64,000 nucleotides of DNA from Haliscomenobacter hydrossis DSM 1100 (GCF_000212735.1 NC_015510.1:4775001-4839000); one strand, 5' to 3'; numbered from the stretch's first letter, positions 42,357 to 51,400 are shown. The notes: generated from the sequence alone by a model not told the origin. Program-made: numbers and translations.

Positions 42357-42482
42357 CGTAGGGGCGACCCTATGTGGTCGCCCAATAACCAGACGAAAAG
42401 GGTTGCCGGTAATGGGCAACCAGGTGGGGTTGCCCATTACCGGGCAACCACGTAAGGGCAACCACGTAGGGTTGCCCCTACG
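42357..42482. repeat. Composite palindrome, CGTAGGGGCAACCC type, second copy
   Basis: The element begins CGTAGGGGCGACCC and ends, inverted, GGGTTGCCCCTACG, with inner copies of GGTTGCCCATTACCGGGCAA-type words. It fills the gap between the ATPase stop and the permease start except for about 24 bases. The TAG of the right end (minus strand) is the stop codon of the ABC ATPase. The same ends occur at 15464-15578. Confidence 0.9.
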
Positions 42483-43341
42483 CATTGATTTTCGAAAAGA
42501 ACACATCTTCTAACCCTGGATCGGCAGGGCGAAATCCTTCTCCAGGATTTTGTTCGCTGAAGATGTGAATGATGGGTTTTCCGGCAACCAGTTTGCTGGA
42601 GATGACCTTGAAGTTCTTTTCGTATGTGTCAATTTCGGCCTTAGTAATGACCTTTTCCCAAATTTTCCCACTGAGTTCGCCCAGCGCCGCATCGGGCACA
42701 CCAGCATATTTCACTTCACCACCGTTGATGATGGCCATGTTGGAACAAAGTTCACGTACATCGTCTACGATGTGGGTAGATAAGATGACGATGACGTTTT
42801 CACCAATTTCAGAAAGCAAGTTGTAAAAACGATTGCGCTCACCAGGGTCGAGGCCCGCGGTGGGTTCATCCACGATGATGAGTTTAGGGTCGCCAATCAG
42901 CGCCTGGGCAATGCCAAAACGTTGGCGCATTCCGCCGGAGTAGCTGCTTACGGCTTTTTTACGGTGATCCCAGAGGTTGACCCGCTGTAAGAGGGAATGC
43001 ACCACTTCCTTGCGTTGATTGCTTGGAATTCCTTTGAGGGTGGCAAAATGATCCAGCATATCAAGGGCTGACATGCGGGGATATACGCCAAATTCTTGGG
43101 GCAAATATCCCAGGACCCGACGCACCGCGTCTTTGTCTTTTAGTACGTCGATTTCGCCCAGGGTCGCAGCACCGTCATCTGCGTCTTGCAACGTAGCCAA
43201 GGTGCGCATCAGGGTGCTTTTTCCTGCTCCGTTGGGGCCCAGGAGACCATACATGCCAGTAGGGATGTGCAAACTTACATTTTTCAAAGCCTGAACCCCA
43301 TTGGGGTAGGTCTTGGATAAATTTTGGATAAATAATTCCAT
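42478..43341 (-). CDS. ABC transporter ATP-binding protein, partner of the permease-peptidase
   Basis: The ATG at 43341 gives MELFIQNLSKTYPNGVQALK and 287 residues; the frame runs four codons further up. It has Walker A GPNGAGKST, signature YSGGMRQRFGIAQAL, Walker B KLIIVDEPTAGLDPGERNR and the switch His in STHIVDDV. The shape is the ABC-2 exporter ATPase (CcmA/DrrA-like). It is the first gene of the operon with the permease-peptidase fusion, from which it is separated only by a palindrome; its TAG stop is the first bases of that element. It powers the export process. Confidence 0.93.
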   Translation of the reverse strand: MELFIQNLSKTYPNGVQALKNVSLHIPTGMYGLLGPNGAGKSTLMRTLATLQDADDGAATLGEIDVLKDKDAVRRVLGYLPQEFGVYPRMSALDMLDHFATLKGIPSNQRKEVVHSLLQRVNLWDHRKKAVSSYSGGMRQRFGIAQALIGDPKLIIVDEPTAGLDPGERNRFYNLLSEIGENVIVILSTHIVDDVRELCSNMAIINGGEVKYAGVPDAALGELSGKIWEKVITKAEIDTYEKNFKVISSKLVAGKPIIHIFSEQNPGEGFRPADPGLEDVFFSKINA

Positions 43342-43462
43342 AAGCCAGTTCAAGGTGGTTAGGTGGACAACTGCTACTAAAGTGACAACAAGAATAGTTA
43401 TGGTTGGCTCAAATGGAAGATTTTTTATACAAAAGTTGGATTATCCGCTACTAATGAATGTA

Positions 43463-44716
43463 TTACCAGGGTTCTAAACCCGCACTCAGGTAATTCAACA
43501 AGGGTTTTTGTACCAAATTCCCATTTAAATACAGGAACTGGAGGTATTCCAGCGTAAGCTCGCGGGCCAGTTTCAGGCGGGCAAACTGTTTTTTTTCACG
43601 CAGCAATTTCAATTCTAGTAGTTCGGTGGGGGAGACCTGTGCCCGCAAGGCAGGATCCGCCAGAATAGAAACGGCCAGATTTTTTTCTTCCTGGGCTTGC
43701 AGTAGTTTGTACTCTTGCAGCAATTGCAAGACCTTAATGCGCTGGATGTTTAATTCCTGGGCATGGCGGCTGGTGCTCAGCGCACTCTTGGCATTGGCCT
43801 CATACATGTCAAGGGCCAGTTCATTGTTCTTCATCCGATTGTTGGCGCCCAGGGGAATGTTGAAGCCCAGGCGCATGAACAGGTCATCGTCCAGGGTAGG
43901 GGTTTTGGGCGCTCGTTCATAACCGAATTGGAAAAAACTCAGATACTCGCGGTTGCGTACTTTGACCAAATCCATTTCCGATTGAATGAGTCCAATTTGG
44001 GCTTGCCGGATTTTGGTTTCGGCGATGGGGACATTTGGCGAAGCATTTGGCAAACTGGATACAATTTGTTCAATGCGGGCAATGCTGACGAAACCACCTA
44101 ACTCAAGATCGACTTCTGTTGTGCTGGCTAAAAATTGGCGAATGCGCTCCAGCGCCGTTAGTTGATCTCCGCTGTATTGGGACAAACTGAGCTGAATGGC
44201 CTGTTGATCCTGTTCGTTCTCCACGATTTCTTTGATTTTTACACTCAAGCCCTGGCGTACCATAGCCCGCATGGTTTGGGTTTGTTCTTGTAAGAGCGAA
44301 TCGAGCCGACGAGCCGCAGTAGCAAGCTGAACGGCGTAGTAATAGTTGGCCACGGATTCATAGCGTTGGAGCAGCGCTTGATTCCAGTAGGTTTCGGTTT
44401 CGGCCTGTAGCAAACCCACTTGAGCCCTTTGGTATTGTTGCTGAAATTTGGTTTGACCAAAGGCGTTGGGGCTGACCCGAATGCCGTATTGCTGGCGGGT
44501 CAGCGAAAAATCATTGGAACCCAAACGCAGTTCCAGTTTTTGCAGTAGCGGATTTTGGTAGTTTTGTCGCCCCAACCAATCGATTGCCTGCTGGTTGAGT
44601 TTCCATTGTTCGTCCTGATTGGCAGAAGCCAACACCTCTTTTATGCCAATTTTAATGGGGTCTATTGGTTTGACGGTAGCAAGCAGCAAGCCCAGGGTAA
44701 TCAGGAGCACTTTCAT
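43463..44716 (-). CDS. TolC-like outer-membrane channel protein
   Basis: The 417-residue protein has a short signal-like start (MKVLLITLGLLLATV) and long coiled-coil helices rich in Gln, Leu and Ala (QYQRAQVGLLQAETETYWNQ, ELNIQRIKVLQLLQEYKLLQ). Short beta-strand stretches between them (YLSFFQFGYERAP, MRLGFNIPLG) mark the OEP fold. It is the last gene of the CotH-DUF4956-HlyD-TolC set, ending the operon. The role would be the exit duct across the outer membrane. It is more divergent than the RND-linked TolC at the right end of the window. The missing classical VLP motif makes this a distant member. Confidence 0.75.
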   Translation of the reverse strand: MKVLLITLGLLLATVKPIDPIKIGIKEVLASANQDEQWKLNQQAIDWLGRQNYQNPLLQKLELRLGSNDFSLTRQQYGIRVSPNAFGQTKFQQQYQRAQVGLLQAETETYWNQALLQRYESVANYYYAVQLATAARRLDSLLQEQTQTMRAMVRQGLSVKIKEIVENEQDQQAIQLSLSQYSGDQLTALERIRQFLASTTEVDLELGGFVSIARIEQIVSSLPNASPNVPIAETKIRQAQIGLIQSEMDLVKVRNREYLSFFQFGYERAPKTPTLDDDLFMRLGFNIPLGANNRMKNNELALDMYEANAKSALSTSRHAQELNIQRIKVLQLLQEYKLLQAQEEKNLAVSILADPALRAQVSPTELLELKLLREKKQFARLKLARELTLEYLQFLYLNGNLVQKPLLNYLSAGLEPW

Positions 44717-44731
44717 GATGGATGCATTAAG

Positions 44732-45724
44732 CTATTCGAAAGAGATGACAATTTTTTCATTGAGAAAAAATGGGTTGTCGCTAGGGATTTTGATGTAAAG
44801 TTCACGTCCCCAGGTGCGCAATTCGGCCACTTTGCGCAGCCGCACGGGCAGCTCCACCACCTGCGGATTGCCACCAATGATGACGCCGTTGCCCCGGACA
44901 TTGCGGCGGCTGTAGGAACTGAGTTTGACAGTGTCGCCCAGTTTGTAACTGATTTCCGCCGACTCGTAGATGAAACCCCGGATGCGCGTGGGTTGGCGGG
45001 GATTGATTTTGATGAGCTCTTTGTATTGGGGCACAATCTCGTTGGTGCCCACGGTAATGCTTTCCACAAAACCGTCCACAGGAGCGGTGAGCACCAGGCG
45101 CTGGCGTTCGGCTTTGACAAAATCCAACTCGACTTGTACCTTGGCATTGCGGGCGTCAAAAATGGACTGATTGGCACTGCGTTCGGCTTTTAACTCTTTG
45201 ATTTGTACGGCGTATTCTTGTTCGTTTTGTTGGATTTGGGTACGTAGGGCGGCGATTTTTTCGGCGCGAAGGGGATCAATGCCATTGGCTGTATCCGACT
45301 CGCCGAGGAGTTTGCGCACGCCACTTTCGGCTTGGTACTCGGCTTCTTCGATGCGGATTTGGGCTTGCAGCTCACTCAATTTGGCCTGGTGTTGGGCTTT
45401 TAGTACGTCGAGTGATTTGTCCAGGATGCTGTTTTTGGCATTTTTTTCAACATTGAATTGGTTGATGTCACCCAAGCGGTTGGCAGTTTCTTGATCCAGT
45501 TCAGCGCGATAAAAAACCATCAGAGTATCTCCCGCCTGCACTTCGTCGCCAGTTTTGACCAAAACGTCTTGAATGATGACGGGATTATCAAAGTTGAGTA
45601 TCCGGCTTTCCGTTTCCGTTGCCCCAAAAAACGCCGTATTTCCCCTGCCCATGAAATTGTCTTTCAACCAAAAGCAGGCCAGGAAAGCCAGGGCCCAAAC
45701 CAGGTACAATACATTAAATTTCAT
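44732..45724 (-). CDS. HlyD-like periplasmic adaptor
   Basis: The 330-residue protein has one N-terminal membrane anchor (FNVLYLVWALAFLACFWL), then a split biotinyl-lipoyl domain (IIQDVLVKTGDEVQAGDTLM and LTAPVDGFVESITVG), a coiled-coil between them (SKLSELQAQIRIEEAEYQAE-like, seen as SELQAQIRIEEAEYQAE) and a C-terminal barrel. It is a membrane fusion protein that would link an inner-membrane component to a TolC duct. It overlaps DUF4956 by four bases (ATGA) and is 15 bases ahead of tolC. The inner-membrane pump it would normally serve is absent nearby. Confidence 0.87.
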   Translation of the reverse strand: MKFNVLYLVWALAFLACFWLKDNFMGRGNTAFFGATETESRILNFDNPVIIQDVLVKTGDEVQAGDTLMVFYRAELDQETANRLGDINQFNVEKNAKNSILDKSLDVLKAQHQAKLSELQAQIRIEEAEYQAESGVRKLLGESDTANGIDPLRAEKIAALRTQIQQNEQEYAVQIKELKAERSANQSIFDARNAKVQVELDFVKAERQRLVLTAPVDGFVESITVGTNEIVPQYKELIKINPRQPTRIRGFIYESAEISYKLGDTVKLSSYSRRNVRGNGVIIGGNPQVVELPVRLRKVAELRTWGRELYIKIPSDNPFFLNEKIVISFE

Positions 45725-46413
45725 AGCGTCAGTTCGTCGTTTTGTTTGTTGAGGCGGCGTACAGAAACGCCATTGTCCAACAGTGCCTGCAAAAAGGAGG
45801 GTTGTTTGGTATCGTCTTTGAACAGCAGGGTGTAATCGTATTCGCGGGAGATGCCGTTGTCTTTACCTCGGTCCAGATTGACGGAATCCAGGGTCCAGTG
45901 CTGGCAATAGAGTTGCATGACTTGATCGAAATTGACCCCGGGATCACCGGCACCTTCTTCCATCCGAATGCGCAACTCCCACACAATATGCCTGCCGTAA
46001 TGGAAGGGGGTAAAACTGAGCACGATGGCCAACAAACAGAAAAAAAACACCCCCAGAATGGCGATGAAAAACCCGTACAACCCGCAAGCGATACCCGTAC
46101 CCAGAGCGGCAAACATAAACACAATGTCCCTTGGATTGCGTAGCGCGGTGCGGAACTGAATGACGGTCAAGGCGCCCAGCATCCCCAAGCCCGAAGCGAC
46201 ATTGTCGCCAATGGCCTGCAATACCATGGTGGCAATTAGGGCACTTAAAATGAGCGATTGAATAAAATTGGTGGTGCGCAGGGTGCTGCGCGTGGTCATG
46301 TTGTAGGTGAATGCCACCAATGCCGACAACAAAAACGAAAGAAGAAACGTGAAAATGACCATTTGAAAGGTCGGATTCTCGATCTTCGAATAGGTAGATA
46401 AAAATTCCTGCAT
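45721..46413 (-). CDS. DUF4956 membrane protein
   Basis: The 230-residue protein has about four membrane helices (MVIFTFLLSFLLSALVAFTY, SLILSALIATMVLQAIG, FMFAALGTGIACGLYGFFIA) with the conserved cytoplasmic-facing GALTVIQFRTALRNPRDIVF motif between them, then a soluble ferredoxin-like C-terminus of about 90 residues. This is the DUF4956 family, which is known to travel with CotH kinases and VTC-type polyphosphate polymerases. Here no VTC gene is present. It is coupled to the HlyD gene by an ATGA overlap. Function unknown; a channel or sensor is possible. Confidence 0.87.
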   Translation of the reverse strand: MQEFLSTYSKIENPTFQMVIFTFLLSFLLSALVAFTYNMTTRSTLRTTNFIQSLILSALIATMVLQAIGDNVASGLGMLGALTVIQFRTALRNPRDIVFMFAALGTGIACGLYGFFIAILGVFFFCLLAIVLSFTPFHYGRHIVWELRIRMEEGAGDPGVNFDQVMQLYCQHWTLDSVNLDRGKDNGISREYDYTLLFKDDTKQPSFLQALLDNGVSVRRLNKQNDELTL

Positions 46414-46425
46414 GCCTGTAGTAAT

Positions 46426-46545
46426 GATGGTTGAGGAGGTTGAGGGAGGTTGAGAAGGTTGAGGCTACCCCAGAGACTTAGACAATGTTCTTGTCAACGT
46501 CGCTTGCGGCAGCTTCAACCATCTCAACCATCTCAACCATCTCAA
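46426..46545. repeat. Composite palindrome, GTTGAGATGG type, between cotH and DUF4956
   Basis: Left GTTGAGGAGG / GTTGAGAAGG words (46426-46465) face right CATCTCAAC words (46513-46545). The loop includes GTCGCTTGCGGCAGC (46499-46513). The left arm end GGTTGAGGCTACC is the complement of GGTAGCCTCAACC in the element at 30403-30488, and GTCGCTTGCGG is shared with it. The cotH TAG stop (46546-46548, minus strand) directly precedes it. Confidence 0.75.
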
Positions 46546-48900
46546 CTATTTCAAAATCATCAGCTTCCTTCCCACTGCGCCGATGCGCAACAAGTAAGTG
46601 CCGTTTGGCCAGTTATTGGTGTTCACAATGGTTTTTTGCTGCAATATTTGCCGCGCAATCAGTCGCCCTTGGGCATTATAGATGGTTAAAATTTCGCCTT
46701 CGATTTCGCCTTCCGCTTCAATATTCACCTGATCCTGTGCAGGATTGGGATAGATTTTAAGCCCTCTTAGCGCCAAATCCAACACCGACGTAGTTAAATT
46801 GTTGCTGGCATTGCTGGTCGATTTTTGGATCACAAAACTCCCCGTTCCATCGGGGACTCGGGCATAACCCTGGTCATCTTGTTGTTCTCCAAACTCCACC
46901 CGATCCAATTGGATGCCGTTAGAATCCGACAAAATAAGCAATTCGCCAGATTTTGAAAGTTTAAAATTTGCGTGTAAAAGGCCTTGTTTTTGATCCTCAT
47001 CGGCCCAAACCGTCAAAAAGCCCTTGGCTTCGATAAAAGTACCTTCCGGGAAGACCCATTTTTTCAAATTGGTCAGGTTGTCGGTCAGGGAATACCCACT
47101 GATGTTGATGCGGTTGTTGGTGGTATTGTACAACTCGATCCAGTCATCGGCCTGTTTGTTTTCATCCAGGTCTTTGGTATTGGAAGCCAATACTTCATTG
47201 ATCACTACGGCCGCTGTGGAACTGAGCGGTGTTTGAACCTGATAAAAATAGACATCGTGCTCGGCACCTACTGGATCGTAACTTACGGTTTTGGCACTGT
47301 TGTTGGACACGGCTTCGATGTAGTAGCGAATATAAGTGCCCGCAGCAAAAGCAGGAATGGTAGCTCCATAAACCCCGTCAGCCGCACTACCATCAGCATT
47401 GTTGCCATCATCTTTCATCTGGATTTTGGTAAAAACACCCGTCAGGTTGTTGGAATAATACAGCCAAACATTGGAAATTCCTTCGGAGCCTTTTACCGTG
47501 CTGCGCACTTGTACACTTTGGCCAATTTGCGGCAGCTGCCCCTGCACATTGCCCACCCGATAATGAGTACTGCTGATACTGGGCGCGATGCGATTGACTT
47601 CAACTTGGTTACTCAGGTAGTTATAGCGGTTGGTGAAAAAATTTTTCAGAATAGTCAGGCCGGAAGTAAAATTGGCATAAGTGTAGAGCGCTCGGGGATC
47701 AGTTTTTACCAACGCGTCAATTTTTTTAGCCAATCGATCTACATGTACGTGGGAGGTGGTGGGGTTGATGCTGGCCTCATTGATGCTGCGCAAATGGGCC
47801 AAATAGCGTTGCCGCCAGGCAGGAACGGCCAGCATCTTATTGAGCAGCGGATAATTTCCGTTGGTTTCATTGTAAAAAGGACTCCAGGTGGCCCGGCTTG
47901 TAGCGAGGGAACTATTGCCATCTACCTCAATTGGGGTTAGTCGTTGGGTTTCGGGATCCCAATAGATGTAATAATCCATGGCACCTTTGTGCACATAGCT
48001 GTCATCATCTCCAAAGGCAATTTCCGTAGCTAGAAACCATAAAGTGCGGTCTATATCGATGTAAGTGGGCAGTACGGTTTCCAGGTCAGCAAGGGCAGTT
48101 TGGTTCAATTTATTTGCCGCTTGCATCAGCTTTTCCCAGGGGTTGCTGACCTCCGAGCGTTTGAGGGTATAGTAGTTTTTGTACAGTGAAGTGTCTGCAC
48201 CGAGGTAATTGATGGCCGCTAGCCCTCGGCCAAATCCACCGCCGCCACCTGGACCACCGCCTACTCCACTTGGAGAATCTGCCCGCCAGCGAATGCCATC
48301 GTTGCTAAACCACCATTCTTTGATGAATTCACCATTAATTTGTTGCACATTGGGGTAAATGCCCCAGTCCTGGTCATTGATGTACAAGTGAATAAAGTTG
48401 GTTCGTACTGCCGGGGCATGACGCCGGGCCAGAATCCCGTACAGCACTTCGCGCAGATAGGTCGGATCTTCAAAGGCATTGTTGAAATTGAGCGATTCGT
48501 ACCCTTCCACATTGCGGTCTTCTTTGACGTATTGCATATTGACGCTAAAGGATTTTTTTTGGGCACCGCTGGGCAAGCGGTTGTAAGAGGTTTGCCCTTT
48601 GAATGCGATGCCTACACTGTCGTAGGTGACACCGTCGTAGACCATTTTGCCCAGCAAATCTGCACTTCTGGAGTAGTTATTGGTCAATTGTTGCCAATAA
48701 TCGGATTGGGTAAAATAGAAGCGAACCTCCTTGATGTCGGCTGTATCGTAAAAGCCAGTGACTCTTTTTTCGCCAAAAACCAGACGCTGACCATCCTGGC
48801 TCACGCTGAGGCCAGAAGGTAGTTTTTGGGCAGTTAAATCATTGATCAGGCCAACGCATAGCCATAGCGTTGGCAGGAAGAAAAGTATCCATTTCTTCAT
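46546..48900 (-). CDS. Secreted CotH-kinase-like protein with lamin-tail and T9SS domains
   Basis: The frame is open from 49005, but the ATG at 48900 gives a signal peptide (KKWILFFLPTLWLCVGLIN) and 784 residues. The CotH-like domain (about 60-440) has YESLNFNNAFEDPTYLREVL, RTNFIHLYINDQDWGIYPN and the metal region AFGDDDSYVHKG with PIEVDGNSSL. A beta-sandwich follows, then a lamin-tail domain (VVINEVLASNTKDLD... DDWIELYNT) and a T9SS sorting domain (IYPNPAQDQVNIEAEG, NAQGRLIARQ). CotH proteins phosphorylate secreted proteins. It is the first gene of the operon with DUF4956, HlyD and TolC. Its TAG stop abuts the palindrome at 46426-46545. Confidence 0.88.
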   Translation of the reverse strand: MKKWILFFLPTLWLCVGLINDLTAQKLPSGLSVSQDGQRLVFGEKRVTGFYDTADIKEVRFYFTQSDYWQQLTNNYSRSADLLGKMVYDGVTYDSVGIAFKGQTSYNRLPSGAQKKSFSVNMQYVKEDRNVEGYESLNFNNAFEDPTYLREVLYGILARRHAPAVRTNFIHLYINDQDWGIYPNVQQINGEFIKEWWFSNDGIRWRADSPSGVGGGPGGGGGFGRGLAAINYLGADTSLYKNYYTLKRSEVSNPWEKLMQAANKLNQTALADLETVLPTYIDIDRTLWFLATEIAFGDDDSYVHKGAMDYYIYWDPETQRLTPIEVDGNSSLATSRATWSPFYNETNGNYPLLNKMLAVPAWRQRYLAHLRSINEASINPTTSHVHVDRLAKKIDALVKTDPRALYTYANFTSGLTILKNFFTNRYNYLSNQVEVNRIAPSISSTHYRVGNVQGQLPQIGQSVQVRSTVKGSEGISNVWLYYSNNLTGVFTKIQMKDDGNNADGSAADGVYGATIPAFAAGTYIRYYIEAVSNNSAKTVSYDPVGAEHDVYFYQVQTPLSSTAAVVINEVLASNTKDLDENKQADDWIELYNTTNNRINISGYSLTDNLTNLKKWVFPEGTFIEAKGFLTVWADEDQKQGLLHANFKLSKSGELLILSDSNGIQLDRVEFGEQQDDQGYARVPDGTGSFVIQKSTSNASNNLTTSVLDLALRGLKIYPNPAQDQVNIEAEGEIEGEILTIYNAQGRLIARQILQQKTIVNTNNWPNGTYLLRIGAVGRKLMILK

Positions 48901-49164
48901 TTTGATAAATTTTTGTGCTATACCACGTGCTGGGTATAAAGTCGCTTTTGATAAAATATACTCATTATGCCTAAAATTACAACAGGCTGTCTTTAGATAA
49001 GGCAAAAAATCGATTTTGTACTCAAGTTGACGGAAAATAGCCAGCCTGCATTAACAAAAATCGTAAGTGCAGATATTTTTTTTATTGAATAAGGGATTAA
49101 ATTTATGTTTACCAGTAACCTCTTGAGGGTATTCACCGTATAGCCATTCCAAATACGCTAACGC

Positions 49165-50010
49165 ATGAAAAAAAATTATCTCCTTGGACTCCTGCTGATT
49201 TGCAGCACTGTCTGGCTCAAAGCTCAAGACAGTACCGAAACAATCGCCCCTGATCGCCCGGGCTTTGGCGACGCAGTATCGATTGTACCACTCAAGAATC
49301 TGCAGGTGGAAACCGGGTTTTGGTACGAAGAAGACAAAGCAACACCCGTCACCGTTCGGGGCATTGGATTAAATTCTACTTTGTTGCGCTACGGAATTGG
49401 TGAAAAAGTAGAATTGCGCTTTGATTACAACCTTTGGCAAAACCGCACATCATCCAGTGCCGAGCCGAATGATGCTGAACAGGTCGAAACTGGCTTTTTT
49501 CCCCTGCGCTTTGGGATGAAAGCATTGTTGATCGAAAATAAATCCTGGATACCTACGGTTACCTTTATTGGTATGTTGGGCTTGCCACGTATCGCGACGG
49601 ATGCTTTCCAGCCTGCTTATTTGAGCCCGGATTTACAATTGTCTTTTGCCAATCCCATCAATGATTGGTTGACGATTTGTTACAACCTGGGTGCAAGTTG
49701 GGATGGAGACAACCCCAATCCGGAGAATTATTATGCCCTTTCTACCGAGTTCTCTTTTTCCAATAAAATAGGCGCTTACCTGCAAGGCCATGGCGCTTTT
49801 CAGAGAACCAATCTGGGTGGGGGCAAGGTCTCTACGACCCAACAGACTTATGCAGAAGCTGGGGTGATGTATTATCCCAAGGCTAACATCCAGGTGGATT
49901 TATCTGGCGGCATTAGGGCCTCGGAATACGACAGAGCGTGGATTTTTTATGGAGCAGACCGGAGCTATTACTTTTTGACGGCGGGTTTGTCTTGGCGATT
50001 TCCGAGGTAG
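49165..50010 (+). CDS. Outer-membrane transporter-like protein (MetA/Toluene_X-type barrel)
   Basis: The 281-residue protein has a signal peptide (MKKNYLLGLLLICSTVWLKAQ) and starts its mature part with the typical ETIAPDRPGFGDAVSIVP, where such Bacteroidota barrels place a conserved TDRPG-like motif. The rest is a series of amphipathic strands (LQVETGFWYEEDK, KVELRFDYNLWQNR, FSFSNKIGAYLQGHG) ending in aromatic SWRFPR, a beta-barrel end. These proteins are annotated as transporter or phenol-degradation MetA-type, with function unknown in Bacteroidota. A hairpin at 50019-50063 follows. Confidence 0.75.
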   Translation: MKKNYLLGLLLICSTVWLKAQDSTETIAPDRPGFGDAVSIVPLKNLQVETGFWYEEDKATPVTVRGIGLNSTLLRYGIGEKVELRFDYNLWQNRTSSSAEPNDAEQVETGFFPLRFGMKALLIENKSWIPTVTFIGMLGLPRIATDAFQPAYLSPDLQLSFANPINDWLTICYNLGASWDGDNPNPENYYALSTEFSFSNKIGAYLQGHGAFQRTNLGGGKVSTTQQTYAEAGVMYYPKANIQVDLSGGIRASEYDRAWIFYGADRSYYFLTAGLSWRFPR

Positions 50011-50018
50011 GGAATGAA

Positions 50019-50063
50019 TTGCGAAAACGGCCACCGAGCGAAACAGAAGCACCGTTTTCGTAA
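50019..50063 (+). terminator. Hairpin between the barrel and CNNM genes
   Basis: TTGCGAAAACGG (50019-50030) pairs with CCGTTTTCGTAA (50052-50063) with one mismatch. The loop is about 20 bases. It directly precedes the -7 box of the next gene, so it marks the boundary of the two transcripts. Confidence 0.45.
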
Positions 50064-50071
50064 TTGCCTCT

Positions 50072-50079
50072 TATCTTTG
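50072..50079 (+). promoter_or_regulatory. -7 box of the CNNM gene
   Basis: TATCTTTG fits TAnnTTTG. It lies 27 bases before the GTG at 50107 and inside the longer frame from 50014, which supports the later start. No clear -33 TTTG is seen. Confidence 0.45.
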
Positions 50080-50106
50080 TCAATCTCTTCACCCAATGAA
50101 CCGCTA

Positions 50107-51390
50107 GTGGAAATTTTTATCATCATCATTTTTAATTTAATCAACGGCATTTTTGCCCTTTCTGAAATTGCGCTGGTTTCAGTCAAAAAACAACGCATGG
50201 TTCAGCTGACCGAGGCGGGGAACCTGCGTGCCCGCAAGGTGTTGCAATTGCTCAAAAAACCGGAAGACTTTTTGTCTGCGGTACAAATTGGCATCACATT
50301 GATCGGCATTGTATCGGGGGTTTACGGCGGAGCAACACTTACGGATAACTTTCGTCCCGTAGTGGAACAGGTTGAAGTGCTGCGGCCATATGCGGGGCAA
50401 ATCGCCTACGTGTTGGTGGTGGCATTGATCACTTACCTATCCATCGTCATTGGGGAGCTTATTCCGAAAACCTTGGCGATGAAATATGCTGAGCCAGTAG
50501 CCTTGAGTATTGCGGGTTTTATCTTGATCTTTTCCAAATTTGCTCGCCCCTTTGTGTGGTTATTGACGACAACCACCAACCTGGTATTCCGCATTTTAGG
50601 CATCAAACCCGCCGAAGAGGAAAAAGTTACCGAGGAAGAATTGCGCTACATCATCAAAACTGCGGGACGGCAAGGGCTTTTTGAAAAAGAAGAGAGCGAA
50701 ATCCACAACAATGCCATCTCTTTTGCTGACTTACGGGCAAAAAACCTGATGACCCATCGCCTGGAGGTAGATTGGGTAGATGTAACTGATCCACCGGAAA
50801 AAACCGAAGAGCGCTTGTTGCAAAGCAATCATTTTCAATTTCCAGTTTGTGAAGACAAATACGACAATATCCTGGGCTACCTGCATGTCAAAGATTTTTT
50901 TGCCAAAAAAAATGAACCTGGATTTCAAATCCGGAGCATCATTCGGGAGCCGGTTTTTATTCCAGAAAATCAGTTCTCCATCGATATTCTCCAACAGTTC
51001 AAAAAACAGCGCTGCTATTTTGGCATCGTCGTGGATGAGTTTGGCGCTTTTGAAGGGGTGATTACCTTGCATGACCTTTCGGAAGCCTTGGTAGGCGATT
51101 TACCCGATCAGGACGAAGTAGCCCCTGAAATCATTTCCAGAGCAGATGGCTCTCTCTTGGTTGGGGGCAGTGTTGCCGTGCATGAACTTAATCAATTTTT
51201 GAAAATCGATTTTATTCCGGAAAAGAACACCTTTTACACCTCGATGGCTGGGTTTGTCATTCATCAAACGGAACGGATACCGGATGTGGGCGAGCAAATT
51301 GAATTCAATGGTAGGCGGATAGAAATTGTGGATAGAGACGGGGTGCGGATTGATCAGGTGATCATTCATCCGGAACAAAAAGTAGATTGA
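50107..51390 (+). CDS. CNNM/CBS-domain transporter-like protein (hemolysin family)
   Basis: The frame is open from 50014, but the first 31 residues look non-coding and hold a hairpin and a -7 box; the GTG at 50107 gives VEIFIIIIFNLINGIFALSE, the usual first helix, and 427 residues. A CNNM membrane domain of three to four helices (ALSEIALVSVKKQRMVQL, TYLSIVIGELIPKTLAMKY) is followed by two CBS domains (MTHRLEVDWVDV, GYLHVKDFF) and a CorC/HlyC C-terminal domain (LVGGSVAVHELNQFL). These proteins affect divalent cation (Mg or Co) efflux. It is ten bases ahead of the ChrB fusion and may head that operon. Confidence 0.9.
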   Translation: MEIFIIIIFNLINGIFALSEIALVSVKKQRMVQLTEAGNLRARKVLQLLKKPEDFLSAVQIGITLIGIVSGVYGGATLTDNFRPVVEQVEVLRPYAGQIAYVLVVALITYLSIVIGELIPKTLAMKYAEPVALSIAGFILIFSKFARPFVWLLTTTTNLVFRILGIKPAEEEKVTEEELRYIIKTAGRQGLFEKEESEIHNNAISFADLRAKNLMTHRLEVDWVDVTDPPEKTEERLLQSNHFQFPVCEDKYDNILGYLHVKDFFAKKNEPGFQIRSIIREPVFIPENQFSIDILQQFKKQRCYFGIVVDEFGAFEGVITLHDLSEALVGDLPDQDEVAPEIISRADGSLLVGGSVAVHELNQFLKIDFIPEKNTFYTSMAGFVIHQTERIPDVGEQIEFNGRRIEIVDRDGVRIDQVIIHPEQKVD

Positions 51391-51400
51391 ATACAATTCA

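Noticed and set aside
46984-47940. Plus-strand frame of 318 codons
   Set aside because: It is antisense to the CotH-like protein, whose frame has recognisable domains throughout.
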